Positions 1-7,927 of a DNA stretch of 64,000 nt are shown here, one piece after another. The stretch's first letter is position 1, and the number at the start of each line of letters is the position of its first letter. A program made the translations under genes and the position numbers. The notes beneath the pieces were generated by a model that did no database searches, was not told the DNA's origin, and saw nothing but the letters and a program-made list of their open reading frames with translations. Source of the DNA: Aliishimia sp045106335 (GTDB taxonomy: Bacteria > Pseudomonadota > Alphaproteobacteria > Rhodobacterales > Rhodobacteraceae); the NCBI GenBank assembly GCA_045106335.1, contig JBGCEM010000002.1, positions 1 through 64,000 of the forward strand, read 5' to 3'.

Positions 1-406
1 AGCAAAACCCAACACAGCCTACCCAGTTTTCGACTGCACGCTTGGTGTCCAGCCGCGAGATGTACGTGTCTTCGATCTTTTTTCCCCACCGCACCCCCAA
101 CGCCACACTTTCATCCGAGCGAAACAGCATCAGCGGCATTACCAGAACGCCCGCCAAAAGGTGCAAATGCGTGTCCCACACCACCGCGATGACCCAATAC
201 AGAACCACCATCACAACGGTTTCAGCGCAAGCCAGCACCGACAGCTTGCCCGCCCGCACACTGTCCGTGTCCGCCCACCAAACCCAACCGCGCTCAACGT
301 CACTCAACTTCAGGACCCTCCGGCCGGAACCCCACCATATCAGCGCCCCGGTGTCCACCACGCCCACGCGCAAAGCCCTTGAAGAACGGCTTCGTTTTGC
401 CCACAT
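1..406 (-). CDS. Partial membrane protein, N-terminal part only, unknown function
   Basis: An open frame runs leftward from an ATG at 406 to the edge of the window without a stop, so only about the first 135 residues are present. It holds one or two hydrophobic segments (about residues 60-80 and 85-100), with a basic N-terminus and the motif LSDVERGW ahead of them. An AAGGG ribosome-binding site lies about 9 bases before the ATG. The gene is divergent from the SPFH gene, with 31 bases between the two starts, so they probably share a control region. I do not recognise the family. Continuous coding without stops, the start signal and membrane-like composition make a real gene likely. Confidence 0.6.
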   Translation of the reverse strand, partial: MWAKRSRSSRALRVGVVDTGALIWWGSGRRVLKLSDVERGWVWWADTDSVRAGKLSVLACAETVVMVVLYWVIAVVWDTHLHLLAGVLVMPLMLFRSDESVALGVRWGKKIEDTYISRLDTKRAVENWVGCVGFC

Positions 407-437
407 TTAGAGCGACCCTTAAAAGGACAAAAACAAC

Positions 438-1334
438 GTGCCCCTCGAAGATCTGCTGATAGAATTCGCTTCTGGCAATATTGTGTATTTGATCGGCGCC
501 GTTTTGGCGTTCATTGTCATTAGCAAGGCCGTTAAAATCGTCCCCCAGTCCGAAAAGCATGTGGTGGAACGGTTCGGACGGTTGCGCTCCGTTTTGGGGC
601 CGGGCTTCAATATGATCGTGCCGTTTTTGGACCGCATTGCGCATAAAGTGTCGATCTTGGAACGCCAATTGCCAACGGCCAGCCAGGATGCGATTACCAA
701 AGACAATGTGTTGGTGCAGGTCGACACATCGGTATTTTATCGCATCATCGCGCCGGAAAAGACCGTATACCGGATCCGCGATGTGGACGGCGCGATTGCC
801 ACGACAGTTGCAGGGATCGTGCGCGCTGAGATCGGGAAAATGGATCTGGATGAGGTCCAAGCCAATCGGACCTCGCTGATCAGCACGATTAAACTGCTGG
901 TCGAAGACGCGGTGGATGATTGGGGGATCGAGGTGACCCGAGCCGAGATTTTGGACGTGAATTTGGACCAAGCCACGCGCGATGCCATGATGCAGCAGCT
1001 AAACGCCGAACGCGCCCGCCGTGCACAAGTCACCGAAGCCGAAGGTCAAAAGCGCGCAGTCGAGCTGGCCGCAGATGCGGATCTGTATGCAGCCGAACAA
1101 GAAGCCAAAGCCCGCCGTGTCCTGGCCGATGCCGAAGGCTACGCCACACATATTGTCGCCCAAGCGATCAACGAAAACGGGTTGGAAGCCGCGCAATATC
1201 AAATCGCGTTGAAGCAGGTGGAAAGCCTGACCGCTCTTGGCACATCGCACGGCAATCAAACGGTCGTTCTGCCCGCCAATGCGCTGGATGCCTTTGCAGA
1301 TGCGTTTAAACTCTTGAAGGGGTCGGCAAAATGA
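438..1334 (+). CDS. SPFH/band 7 (stomatin-like, QmcA-type) membrane protein
   Basis: The 298-residue protein has an N-terminal membrane segment (about residues 13-32), an SPFH/band 7 domain (about 35-200, containing the typical GP-hydrophobic stretch GPGFNMIVPFLDR) and an Ala/Glu-rich coiled coil (about 200-255). Proteins of this family oligomerise on the inner membrane and organise microdomains or regulate membrane proteases. The start is GTG with an AAAGGA site 11 bases upstream. Its stop overlaps the ATG of the NfeD-like gene (ATGA), the standard pairing of stomatin-like proteins with NfeD partners. The family call is firm. The client process cannot be read from the sequence. Confidence 0.9.
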   Translation: MPLEDLLIEFASGNIVYLIGAVLAFIVISKAVKIVPQSEKHVVERFGRLRSVLGPGFNMIVPFLDRIAHKVSILERQLPTASQDAITKDNVLVQVDTSVFYRIIAPEKTVYRIRDVDGAIATTVAGIVRAEIGKMDLDEVQANRTSLISTIKLLVEDAVDDWGIEVTRAEILDVNLDQATRDAMMQQLNAERARRAQVTEAEGQKRAVELAADADLYAAEQEAKARRVLADAEGYATHIVAQAINENGLEAAQYQIALKQVESLTALGTSHGNQTVVLPANALDAFADAFKLLKGSAK

Positions 1335-1615
1335 TCACCTGGGTGTCGCTGTGGTGGGTTTGGCTGGGCATCGCTTTAGTATTTGCGATTGTCGAGCTGT
1401 TGACCCCCGGTTTTATCTTCCTTGGTATTGCTTTGGGGGCGTTGGTCTTGTCAGTCGTGATAGGCTTGGCCCCTGACATGATAAGCGGGCTCGGGTTCAA
1501 CGCGATGATGGCTCTGTTTGGCGGACTATCTTTAATCGCCTGGATTGCGCTGCGCTTTGTTTTTCGTAGCCAGACCACAAAGACGCAAACTTTCACGGAC
1601 GACATCAACGACTAA
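1331..1615 (+). CDS. NfeD-like short membrane protein, SPFH partner
   Basis: This 94-residue protein has two or three hydrophobic segments over residues 5-75 and a short polar tail. It corresponds to the short NfeD1b type that lacks the ClpP-like protease domain. NfeD proteins are known partners of SPFH proteins, and here the gene overlaps the SPFH gene by four bases, which implies translational coupling and one operon. It ends with a hydrophilic, Thr-rich tail and no large OB-fold is visible, so it is at the small end of the family. No terminator was seen directly after it. Confidence 0.8.
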   Translation: MITWVSLWWVWLGIALVFAIVELLTPGFIFLGIALGALVLSVVIGLAPDMISGLGFNAMMALFGGLSLIAWIALRFVFRSQTTKTQTFTDDIND

Positions 1616-2050
1616 GGCTGGAACCAGGTCCAACCGACGGGGCCTGTCCAGTTTAGCGATCGCGTGCATTTGGGACGCTTTCGCCAAGGTCGACGCCGTC
1701 ACAGGTGGCCCGGTGGAAACTGTATTGTCCACCGGCGTTTTGACGATCTTGATGATGGCCAAGCACGACTTTTTCCACAATGTTTACAGACGGACGGAAG
1801 GCCGCCGCAGCTTATTTTCGCTACAGTTGCGTTAAATAAGCCTTCAATTGTAGCGCAAAGAGCCAAACAGAACGTCCAATATCTGCAACACGCACTTTCA
1901 CCTTTTTACTGCCCAATGTTGCACGCAATTTAAACTCAACCAGGTGCAACCGCGTAACTTTTGCGGTGTGCACAGTCTGTCTGCGTAAATTACCCCATGA
2001 GCGCTTGTGATTTAAACTCTTGCGGCGGATCAAGATCACAACAACGCGCC
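1616..2050. other. Intergenic region without a supported gene
   Basis: About 430 bases between the NfeD-like gene and the tRNA terminator hold only short frames with no convincing start or family likeness. The composition is more AT-rich toward the right. One inverted repeat, GTTGCAC at 1918-1924 and GTGCAAC at 1944-1950, with a 19-base spacer, is the only structure I noticed. Confidence 0.5.
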
Positions 2051-2061
2051 CAAAAACCAAA

Positions 2062-2088
2062 AAAGCAGGGACACAATGTCCCTGCTTT
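2062..2088 (-). terminator. Intrinsic terminator of the tRNA-Leu transcript
   Basis: A perfect 12-bp stem (2062-2073 with 2077-2088) closes a three-base loop just past the 3' end of the leftward tRNA. In the leftward transcript it is followed by U-rich sequence (complement of 2051-2061), as expected of a Rho-independent terminator. Confidence 0.85.
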
Positions 2089-2091
2089 CTG

Positions 2092-2177
2092 TGGTACCCA
2101 AGGCCGGACTCGAACCGGCACGCCCGTTAAGGCGGGGGATTTTGAATCCCCTGCGTCTACCATTCCGCCACTTGGGC
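2092..2177 (-). tRNA. tRNA-Leu, anticodon CAA
   Basis: The leftward sequence folds as a class II (long variable arm) tRNA of 86 nt. The acceptor stem is GCCCAAG/CTTGGGT, the anticodon arm is GGGGA-TTCAAAA-TCCCC giving anticodon CAA (reads UUG), the variable arm lies around CGCCTTAACGGGCG, and the T arm contains GGTTCGAGTCC. The discriminator A and the CCA end are encoded. It is followed by a strong terminator and is transcribed alone. Confidence 0.95.
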
Positions 2178-2303
2178 GACGAAGCCCGTTTAGCGCCCCT
2201 TCTCGGCGACGTCCAGCCCAAGAATTACTTGACCGCCAACAAGGTGCGTGTTGAAGACACCCTATGACACAATCCTCTTATTTATTTGCAGTTCGGTGAC
2301 GGA

Positions 2304-2909
2304 ATGACGCTTCAACCACAGGCAATCTCGCAGCGTTTAGACCAGCTTGCCGCTGACGCGGATGGCGAATCTGTCAGCCTGAACTGGGTACTTGAACAGT
2401 TAAACGAACGGGCCTTTGGTCTGTTCTTGCTGATCCTGGCGCTGCCCTGCTGTATTCCGTTTCTGTACGGACTTCCCCAAGTTGTTTCGTTGCCTTTGAT
2501 GTTTGTCGCCGCACAAATACTTTTGGGCCGTGACAGACCTTGGCTTCCCGCAAAACTTGCGAACCGCACAGTGTCCAGCGCCGGTCTGCGCAGCCTATCC
2601 CAACGCGCTGGTCCCTGGCTGCGCCGAATCGAATTCATCAGCAAACCTCGGCTGGCGGGACTGACGCGTGCGCCAAGTGATCGCTTTGTGGGATTTGCCC
2701 TTGTGGCGTTCAGTGCCTCTATTCTTGTGCCCCTGCCTCTGACAAACACCGTGCCTGGCTTCGCTGTGGTTGTCATTGCGATGGGACTGTTGCAACGCGA
2801 CGGGCTGCTCGTGCTTGGCGGCCTGATCCTGGGCACCGCGTGGATCGCGTCCCTGATCTTTGCAGGTGTGACCGTGATCAGCCTGATCCGTGGGTGGTTT
2901 GGGATCTAA
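2304..2909 (+). CDS. ExoD-family membrane protein
   Basis: The roughly 201-residue protein has a short soluble N-terminus, then hydrophobic segments at about residues 40-75, 130-155 and 160-195, with the pattern ALPCCIPFLYGLPQ typical of the ExoD (exopolysaccharide synthesis protein D) family. ExoD was named for effects on exopolysaccharide and alkaline tolerance in rhizobia; its biochemical role is not established. I chose the ATG at 2304, with GGTGA about 9 bases upstream, over an in-frame TTG at 2286. It stands alone between the tRNA and dsbB. Confidence 0.8.
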   Translation: MTLQPQAISQRLDQLAADADGESVSLNWVLEQLNERAFGLFLLILALPCCIPFLYGLPQVVSLPLMFVAAQILLGRDRPWLPAKLANRTVSSAGLRSLSQRAGPWLRRIEFISKPRLAGLTRAPSDRFVGFALVAFSASILVPLPLTNTVPGFAVVVIAMGLLQRDGLLVLGGLILGTAWIASLIFAGVTVISLIRGWFGI

Positions 2910-2976
2910 TCGCTGACACAGCAGACACATCCTGGACCGAACCATACAGAAAAGCCCCACATCGCCGCGCTAAGAC

Positions 2977-3471
2977 ATGAGGCCCTCTTTGACACGAACT
3001 CGCCTAATCCAATTCGCCGCCGCTGGATCCGCCGCGTTACTTGCCGCCGCGTTTATCTTCCAAGCCTTAGGGTGGGCGCCGTGCAAAATGTGCCTTTGGC
3101 AACGCTGGCCCCACGCAGGCGCTGTACTTTTAGGTATGATATCCCTTTGGATCGGACCAAAACGCGCCTTAGCCATACTTGGCGCCCTTGCCACCTTCAA
3201 CACCGCCGCCATCGCAGCCTTCCACAGCGGCGTCGAGCGCAAATGGTGGGATGGCCCAGCAAGCTGTTCAGGCTCTGGCAACGCACTCAGCGCCCTGCAA
3301 GCCGATCAACTTGTCCCAGGCGCTGGCGATGTGCCGATACTGATCATGTGCGATTCCTTCACACCCTTTCTTGCCGGGCTCAGCATGGCCAACTGGAACT
3401 TGGTCGCCTCACTTGGCCTCACGGCAGTTTGGGTCCTCGCAGCCACCCAACCCAAAACCAATCATCCGTAA
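2977..3471 (+). CDS. DsbB-family disulfide bond formation protein
   Basis: This 164-residue inner-membrane protein has four hydrophobic segments and the DsbB cysteine layout: a CxxC pair (C36, C39 in PCKMC) after the first segment and a second pair (C97, C125) in the large periplasmic loop. DsbB passes electrons from periplasmic DsbA to quinone. Rhodobacteraceae DsbB-like proteins often keep this spacing. The gene follows exoD by 67 bases and may be in the same transcript. It converges on the HNH nuclease gene downstream. Confidence 0.85.
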   Translation: MRPSLTRTRLIQFAAAGSAALLAAAFIFQALGWAPCKMCLWQRWPHAGAVLLGMISLWIGPKRALAILGALATFNTAAIAAFHSGVERKWWDGPASCSGSGNALSALQADQLVPGAGDVPILIMCDSFTPFLAGLSMANWNLVASLGLTAVWVLAATQPKTNHP

Positions 3472-3526
3472 AGAACGCCTGGGGTGGCGGGCGGGCGCGT
3501 TTGCGGCACGCAAATAGACCGTCCCG

Positions 3527-4120
3527 TCACGCCTCCAGTTCAGCATCCCAATACAGAAAATCCATCCAGCTTTCGTGCAAATGGTTCGGCGGAAACTTCC
3601 GCCCCATGTTGCGCAGTTCCTCCGCGTCCGGTTGACGCGGCGGCTTGCGCAACGAAAACCCAACCTGACGCAAAGACCGCGCGCCTTTGCGCAGATTACA
3701 TGGACTACAGGCCGCCACCACATTTCGCCAGGATGTCACGCCACCACTGGCCCGCGGCACCACATGATCAAACGTCAAATCCCCCTTTGAGCCGCAATAC
3801 TGGCACCGAAACTCATCGCGCAAAAACAAATTAAACCGCGTGAACGCCACTTTCTTTTGCGGCTTTACATAGTCTTTCAGGACCACCACCGAAGGGATTC
3901 TGATTTCGGTACTGGGGCTACGCACGATCTCGTCATATTCCGCCACAATATCGACACGGTCCAACCAAGCGGCTTTGACCGCGTCTTGCCAAGGCCACAA
4001 AGACAGTGGGTAATAGGACAAAGGGCGATAATCCGCATTCAAGACCAGGGCAGGATGATGCTTTAGCACCCCCGGTCTGCGGGCGAAATCAATCCTGAAC
4101 TCTTCCGGTTTTATATCCAT
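3527..4120 (-). CDS. HNH endonuclease family protein
   Basis: The 197-residue protein carries a McrA-like HNH domain at about residues 95-150: zinc-binding CxxC pairs C106/C109 and C138/C141, the DH pair at 118-119, and Asn near 133 and 142. The N-terminal 90 residues match the common alphaproteobacterial HNH protein that opens with a VLNADYRPLSYYPLS-like stretch. Members are widespread single genes and are presumed to cut or nick DNA, with a role that is not defined. No methylase or restriction partner lies nearby. It is convergent with the DsbB-like gene. Confidence 0.85.
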   Translation of the reverse strand: MDIKPEEFRIDFARRPGVLKHHPALVLNADYRPLSYYPLSLWPWQDAVKAAWLDRVDIVAEYDEIVRSPSTEIRIPSVVVLKDYVKPQKKVAFTRFNLFLRDEFRCQYCGSKGDLTFDHVVPRASGGVTSWRNVVAACSPCNLRKGARSLRQVGFSLRKPPRQPDAEELRNMGRKFPPNHLHESWMDFLYWDAELEA

Positions 4121-4389
4121 AAACTCACATCTTCCCCGCCCTGTCTACGCTCTGCAGCGATGGGTCCTGGGGACGCACGTGATCCCTTTGGGCCCGGCTG
4201 TTGATGCGACTATATCTGGTCATCGAAACCTGACAACCCTTAGTTCATATCCATTGGGCCGCGAAAAAAAGCACAAGGTCCGGAATACCCCACTCGACCA
4301 AAGCGCACGATTTCGCGATGGTTTTTCACCGACGGGGAAAACAAAGCTTCTTTTCCCCTTAACTCAGTAACTGTTCTCTTCGAGGTCTT
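4121..4389. other. Intergenic region, no gene supported
   Basis: This stretch between the HNH nuclease start and a small possible ORF has no convincing coding frame. It contains AT-rich tracts around 4260-4270 and 4330-4360. At 4373-4387 there is a one-mismatch match to the LexA box (GTTC-N7-GGTC), two bases before the small ORF start. The control elements of the HNH gene presumably lie here, but no clear promoter was recognised. Confidence 0.4.
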
Positions 4390-4572
4390 ATGATATTCTT
4401 TATCAAACGTTCCGAACCGGTTGCTGTGACCGATGACGTGCCGCATCCTGTGTCACAGGATGCACAAGTTATAGGTGTGAACAGACGCCCCCCTGGACTT
4501 CGCAGACCTTGGTTGGGCTACGTCGAAAATGCCGCGTCCTCAAAGACCTCGGATTATGAGGCACTTTGCTAA
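4390..4572 (+). CDS. Possible small protein of 60 residues, unknown
   Basis: This frame starts at an ATG with a CGAGG sequence 6-10 bases upstream and encodes 60 residues, with a hydrophobic start (MIFFIK) and a PPGLRRPWLGY motif near the middle. I know no family for it. A perfect 21-base palindrome (4443-4463) lies inside the frame. The case for coding rests only on the start signal and an uninterrupted frame, so it may be spurious. Confidence 0.3.
   Translation: MIFFIKRSEPVAVTDDVPHPVSQDAQVIGVNRRPPGLRRPWLGYVENAASSKTSDYEALC
4443..4463. repeat. Perfect palindrome, 10-bp arms and one central base
   Basis: GCATCCTGTG, a central T, and CACAGGATGC form a perfect inverted repeat. It could be a protein-binding operator or an RNA hairpin with too small a loop. 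It lies within the small possible ORF and has no obvious partner elsewhere in the window. Confidence 0.5.
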
Positions 4573-4670
4573 AGCACGCGGCCTTAAGCGCGCAAACCAA
4601 ATGCCACGCCGCGTGTTCGGACATTTGCGACACCTCATACCATAGGTTTAAGGCCCGGTGCAGTCGCCCA

Positions 4671-5336
4671 TCACAAGCTCAGCTTGTCGCGCATAAACGC
4701 CAACGCGACGCTTAAACCGTCCGGGGCAATTCCATGGGCCGTACCTTCCATGATATGGGCAAACACATCTTGCCACCCAGCTTCTTGTAAGGCTTCGGCC
4801 GCTTGGGGCAGCGACTGGGGCGGCACTACATCGTCTTGATCTCCGTGGATCAGCAGCACAGGTGGGCGCACAATCGCCTCATCCGCCAACAGCTCAGGGC
4901 GCAACAACCGACCGGAAAACGCAACAACCCCCGCCACGGCATCTTCGCGGCGCGGCGCCACATGCAGCGCCATCATCGTGCCTTGCGAAAAGCCCAAAAG
5001 CACCACTTGTTCGGGCAACACATCTTCATCCACCATCAAGGCATCCAAAAACGCGTTGAGATCCTCAACCGCGGCCATCATCCCACGCTCGGATTCCTCT
5101 TCAGAGGATCCATCAATCCAAGGGATCGGAAACCATTGATGTCCATGCGGCATGCCAGGAATCGTTTCAGGCGCATCGGGGGCGACGAACAACGTGTCCG
5201 GCAAATGATCTTCAAGCGGATCTGCCAGCCCCAAAAGATCGGCACCATTGGCCCCATACCCGTGCAAAAGCACCACGACAGAACGCGTATCACCCGATTT
5301 TGGCCCTTTGCGGCCTGCTGCTAAAACCCGTGTCAC
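4671..5336 (-). CDS. Phospholipase/carboxylesterase-type alpha/beta hydrolase
   Basis: The 221-residue protein is a small serine hydrolase of the YpfH/carboxylesterase type. The HGYG oxyanion motif is at 25-28, the nucleophile is Ser117 in GFSQG, the acid is Asp169 in GDQDD, and the base is His201 in GTAHG. No signal peptide is seen, so it is cytoplasmic. The GTG start at 5336 overlaps the stop of the upstream glycosylase (GTGA) and has a GAGGGG site, so the two are translationally coupled. A longer in-frame reading to 5414 would lie inside the glycosylase and is not supported. The substrate is unknown. Confidence 0.85.
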   Translation of the reverse strand: MTRVLAAGRKGPKSGDTRSVVVLLHGYGANGADLLGLADPLEDHLPDTLFVAPDAPETIPGMPHGHQWFPIPWIDGSSEEESERGMMAAVEDLNAFLDALMVDEDVLPEQVVLLGFSQGTMMALHVAPRREDAVAGVVAFSGRLLRPELLADEAIVRPPVLLIHGDQDDVVPPQSLPQAAEALQEAGWQDVFAHIMEGTAHGIAPDGLSVALAFMRDKLSL

Positions 5337-5956
5337 CTGATCCCCTCTCGATTTTTGATCACGCGGTAGTAGGCCCAAAGCGCGCGCGCCGCAACCGACC
5401 GCCAGGGCGACCACTCCAAAGACATAGCCCGCAGCGCAGCTTCTTTGGGACGCGCGGGCAGCTCAAACAGATCCTTGGCCGCCTCTTGCAGCGCCAAATC
5501 CCCCGGCGCGAACACGTCCGCATGGCCCAGCGAAAACATGGCGTAAATCTCGGCCGTCCAAGGTCCAATCCCGGGCACAGCGACCAGGGTTTTGATCACC
5601 GCTTCAGACGGCAAAGCGCGCAAGGCGTTATAATCAATGCCCGCCGCCGCCAATGCGTGTGCATAACGGATCTTTTGGCGCGACAATCCCAAAGCGCGCA
5701 GATCTTCAGCAGACATCCCAGCAACAGCTTCTGCACTGGTCGCCCCCGCTGCCTCAATCCGCGCCCAAATCGCCGCCGCCGAAGCCACAGACACTTGTTG
5801 CGACACAATCGCGCTGAGCACTTGCGCAAACCCATCCGAACGGCGGCGCAAAGGCAACGGCCCACAGGCCTGCAACGCCGCCGCCCATCGCGGATCTTGC
5901 CCCGCCAACCACGCCGCCCCTTTGGACACGTCCGCATCACATGTGATGATTTTCAT
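5333..5956 (-). CDS. DNA-3-methyladenine glycosylase II-like (HhH-GPD)
   Basis: This 207-residue protein belongs to the HhH-GPD superfamily of base-excision glycosylases that remove alkylated purines. The helix-hairpin-helix is at about 125-137 (VPGIGPWTAE) and the probable catalytic aspartate is Asp153 in PGDLAL. It lacks the N-terminal TATA-like domain of E. coli AlkA, as is usual for short bacterial members. The ATG at 5956 is chosen because AAGGGGAT precedes it by 8 bases. Residues upstream of it lack a start signal. It is coupled to the esterase gene and divergent from the MFS transporter. Confidence 0.88.
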   Translation of the reverse strand: MKIITCDADVSKGAAWLAGQDPRWAAALQACGPLPLRRRSDGFAQVLSAIVSQQVSVASAAAIWARIEAAGATSAEAVAGMSAEDLRALGLSRQKIRYAHALAAAGIDYNALRALPSEAVIKTLVAVPGIGPWTAEIYAMFSLGHADVFAPGDLALQEAAKDLFELPARPKEAALRAMSLEWSPWRSVAARALWAYYRVIKNREGIR

Positions 5957-6083
5957 CTGTATCCCCTTCACGCGGGTCACCCTGCACTGCGCCTGGTCGG
6001 ACATCAACCGCGTAGCGTTCAAGCATCTCAGGCTGAACGGTTACGACTTGTTGAAGCCGCACAACGGCGTTAGGGATTTTGCT

Positions 6084-7310
6084 ATGACTGATATCGTTGA
6101 TGATCGCCGCACCAAACGCAATGTTGCCGTCCTGATCGCCGCCCAAGCCTTGCTGGGCGCGCAGATGCCGATGCTGTTCACCATGTCGGGCCTGGCGGGG
6201 CAACAAATCACACCCTATGCCTGCCTGGCCACGCTGCCGATCTCACTGATTGTGTTTGGGTCCATGACCACGGCCCCTTGGCTGTCGACCATCATGCAAA
6301 AAATCGGACGCCGCACCGGGTTTAACATCGGAGCACTTGGCGGTCTGCTCGGCGCGCTGATCTGTGCCTATGCGCTGACCATCCCCAGTTTCGGCCTGTT
6401 CCTGTTTGGCAGCTTTCTGTCCGGGATTTATATGTCTGCGCAAGGGTTTTACCGCTTTGCCGCCACGGACACAGCCTCGGACGAATTCCGCGCCAAGGCG
6501 ATTTCCTATGTGATGGCAGGCGGATTGCTGTCGGCCATTATCGGCCCTCAATTGGCGGGGTATCTGTCCGAAGGATCCGGCATCGCCAATCACGAACGCT
6601 ATATCCCTGTCTATTTGGCCATCGCGGCCCTAAACGTGATCGGTTTTGGCATTATCGCGCTAATCGACATCCCAAAAGTGCAGGCCAACACGGCCGCTGC
6701 TGGCCCGATGCGTTCACGTCGCGAATTGCTGACTGAGCCGCGCATCATCGTCGCAGTGATCTGTGCCGCTGTCACTTACGCGCTGATGAACTTGGTGATG
6801 ACCTCGACCCCGCTGGCCGTTGTAGGCTGTGGCTATACCGAGATCGACGCCAGCCGCGTGGTCACGGTGCATGTGCTGGCGATGTTTGCGCCGTCGTTTT
6901 TCACCGGCCATTTGATCAACCGCTTTGGCGTGGAACGGATCATGGGGCTGGGTCTGTTTATCCTGGCCAGTGCCGGTGCGGTGGGTCTGTCCGGTGTGGA
7001 TATTTCGCAGTTCTACGCTGCCCTGTTCCTGCTGGGCTTGGGCTGGAATTTCGGCTTTATCGGTGCCACCACCATGCTGACCATGTCCCACACCCCGGCC
7101 GAGAGGGGTCGCATGCAGGGCCTGAACGATTTGATTGTGTTCGGGTCTGTGACCTTGGCATCGCTTGCGTCAGGCGGGTTGATGAACTGTGTGGGCGGCG
7201 ATCCGGTCAGTGGGTGGTCTGCGGTGAATTACGCAATGGCGCCGTTCTTGACCGTGGCTGGGGGGGCGTTAATCTGGCTGATGTTGCGCCCCAAAGCGAA
7301 CCCAGTCTAA
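6084..7310 (+). CDS. MFS transporter
   Basis: The 408-residue protein has about 12 hydrophobic segments and a basic loop between segments 2 and 3 (QKIGRRTG), the usual major facilitator signature position. It includes a glycine-rich mid region and a loop around residues 205-215. The ATG at 6084 follows a TAGGGA site. The substrate cannot be inferred. The stop TAA (7308-7310) interlocks with the stop of ureG on the other strand, so the two transcripts converge with no spacer. The frame is longer upstream, but that part overlaps the divergent glycosylase start. Confidence 0.85.
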   Translation: MTDIVDDRRTKRNVAVLIAAQALLGAQMPMLFTMSGLAGQQITPYACLATLPISLIVFGSMTTAPWLSTIMQKIGRRTGFNIGALGGLLGALICAYALTIPSFGLFLFGSFLSGIYMSAQGFYRFAATDTASDEFRAKAISYVMAGGLLSAIIGPQLAGYLSEGSGIANHERYIPVYLAIAALNVIGFGIIALIDIPKVQANTAAAGPMRSRRELLTEPRIIVAVICAAVTYALMNLVMTSTPLAVVGCGYTEIDASRVVTVHVLAMFAPSFFTGHLINRFGVERIMGLGLFILASAGAVGLSGVDISQFYAALFLLGLGWNFGFIGATTMLTMSHTPAERGRMQGLNDLIVFGSVTLASLASGGLMNCVGGDPVSGWSAVNYAMAPFLTVAGGALIWLMLRPKANPV

Positions 7311-7927
7311 GAGTTAGGCAAACCGCCGCGATCGCAAATAAAAGACACGATGTCCTCGACGCCTTGGCTGTGTTTCAGTGCTGAAAACACGAAAGGCCGT
7401 CCGCCCCGCATGGCGGTCGCATCCCGTTCCATCACCTCAAGCGAGGCCCCAACGTAAGGCGCTAAATCGGTCTTATTGATCACCAACATATCCGAGCGTG
7501 TCAGCGCTGGCCCGCCTTTGCGCGGAATTTCCTCGCCCGCTGCGACGTCGATCACATAAAGCGTCATATCTGCCAATTCGGGGCTAAACGTGGCCGACAA
7601 ATTATCGCCTCCGCTTTCGATCAGCACCAGATCCAACTGCGGATGCCGGGTTTGCATTTCGGACACTGCGGCCAAGTTGATCGAGGCATCTTCACGGATC
7701 GCCGTATGCGGGCATCCCCCGGTTTCCACACCGATAATTCGATCTTTCGGCAACACCTGCATGCGCATCAACGCCTCGGCGTCTTCTTGGGTATAGATGT
7801 CATTGGTGATCACCCCAATCGACAAACGGGGGTGAAAGGCGCGCGCCAAACAGGCGGTCAGCGTGGTCTTTCCCGCCCCCACGGGGCCTCCGATACCGAC
7901 GCGCAGCGGTCCGTTGATCTGGCTCAT
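7307..7927 (-). CDS. ureG: Urease accessory GTPase UreG
   Basis: UreG is the SIMIBI-class GTPase that drives nickel insertion into apo-urease together with UreF, UreD and UreE. The 206-residue protein has the P-loop GPVGAGKT near residue 14, the metal-binding CPH motif in ETGGCPHTA, and the NKTD guanine-recognition motif. Its ATG at 7927 overlaps the ureF stop (ATGA). It is the last gene of the ureDABCEFG operon and meets the MFS gene end-to-end. Confidence 0.97.
   Translation of the reverse strand: MSQINGPLRVGIGGPVGAGKTTLTACLARAFHPRLSIGVITNDIYTQEDAEALMRMQVLPKDRIIGVETGGCPHTAIREDASINLAAVSEMQTRHPQLDLVLIESGGDNLSATFSPELADMTLYVIDVAAGEEIPRKGGPALTRSDMLVINKTDLAPYVGASLEVMERDATAMRGGRPFVFSALKHSQGVEDIVSFICDRGGLPNS

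Noticed and set aside
300..971. Leftward frame of about 223 codons opposite the SPFH gene
   Set aside because: Antisense to a clear SPFH gene; the true leftward gene here is the partial membrane protein in another frame, ending at the window edge.
4373..4387. GTTC-N7-GGTC as a LexA box
   Set aside because: One mismatch in a conserved half-site; not called as a feature, only mentioned as a possibility beside the small ORF.
5300..6073. Rightward frame of about 257 codons opposite the AlkA-type glycosylase
   Set aside because: Arg/Pro/His-rich translation typical of an antisense shadow; overlaps the well-supported glycosylase completely.
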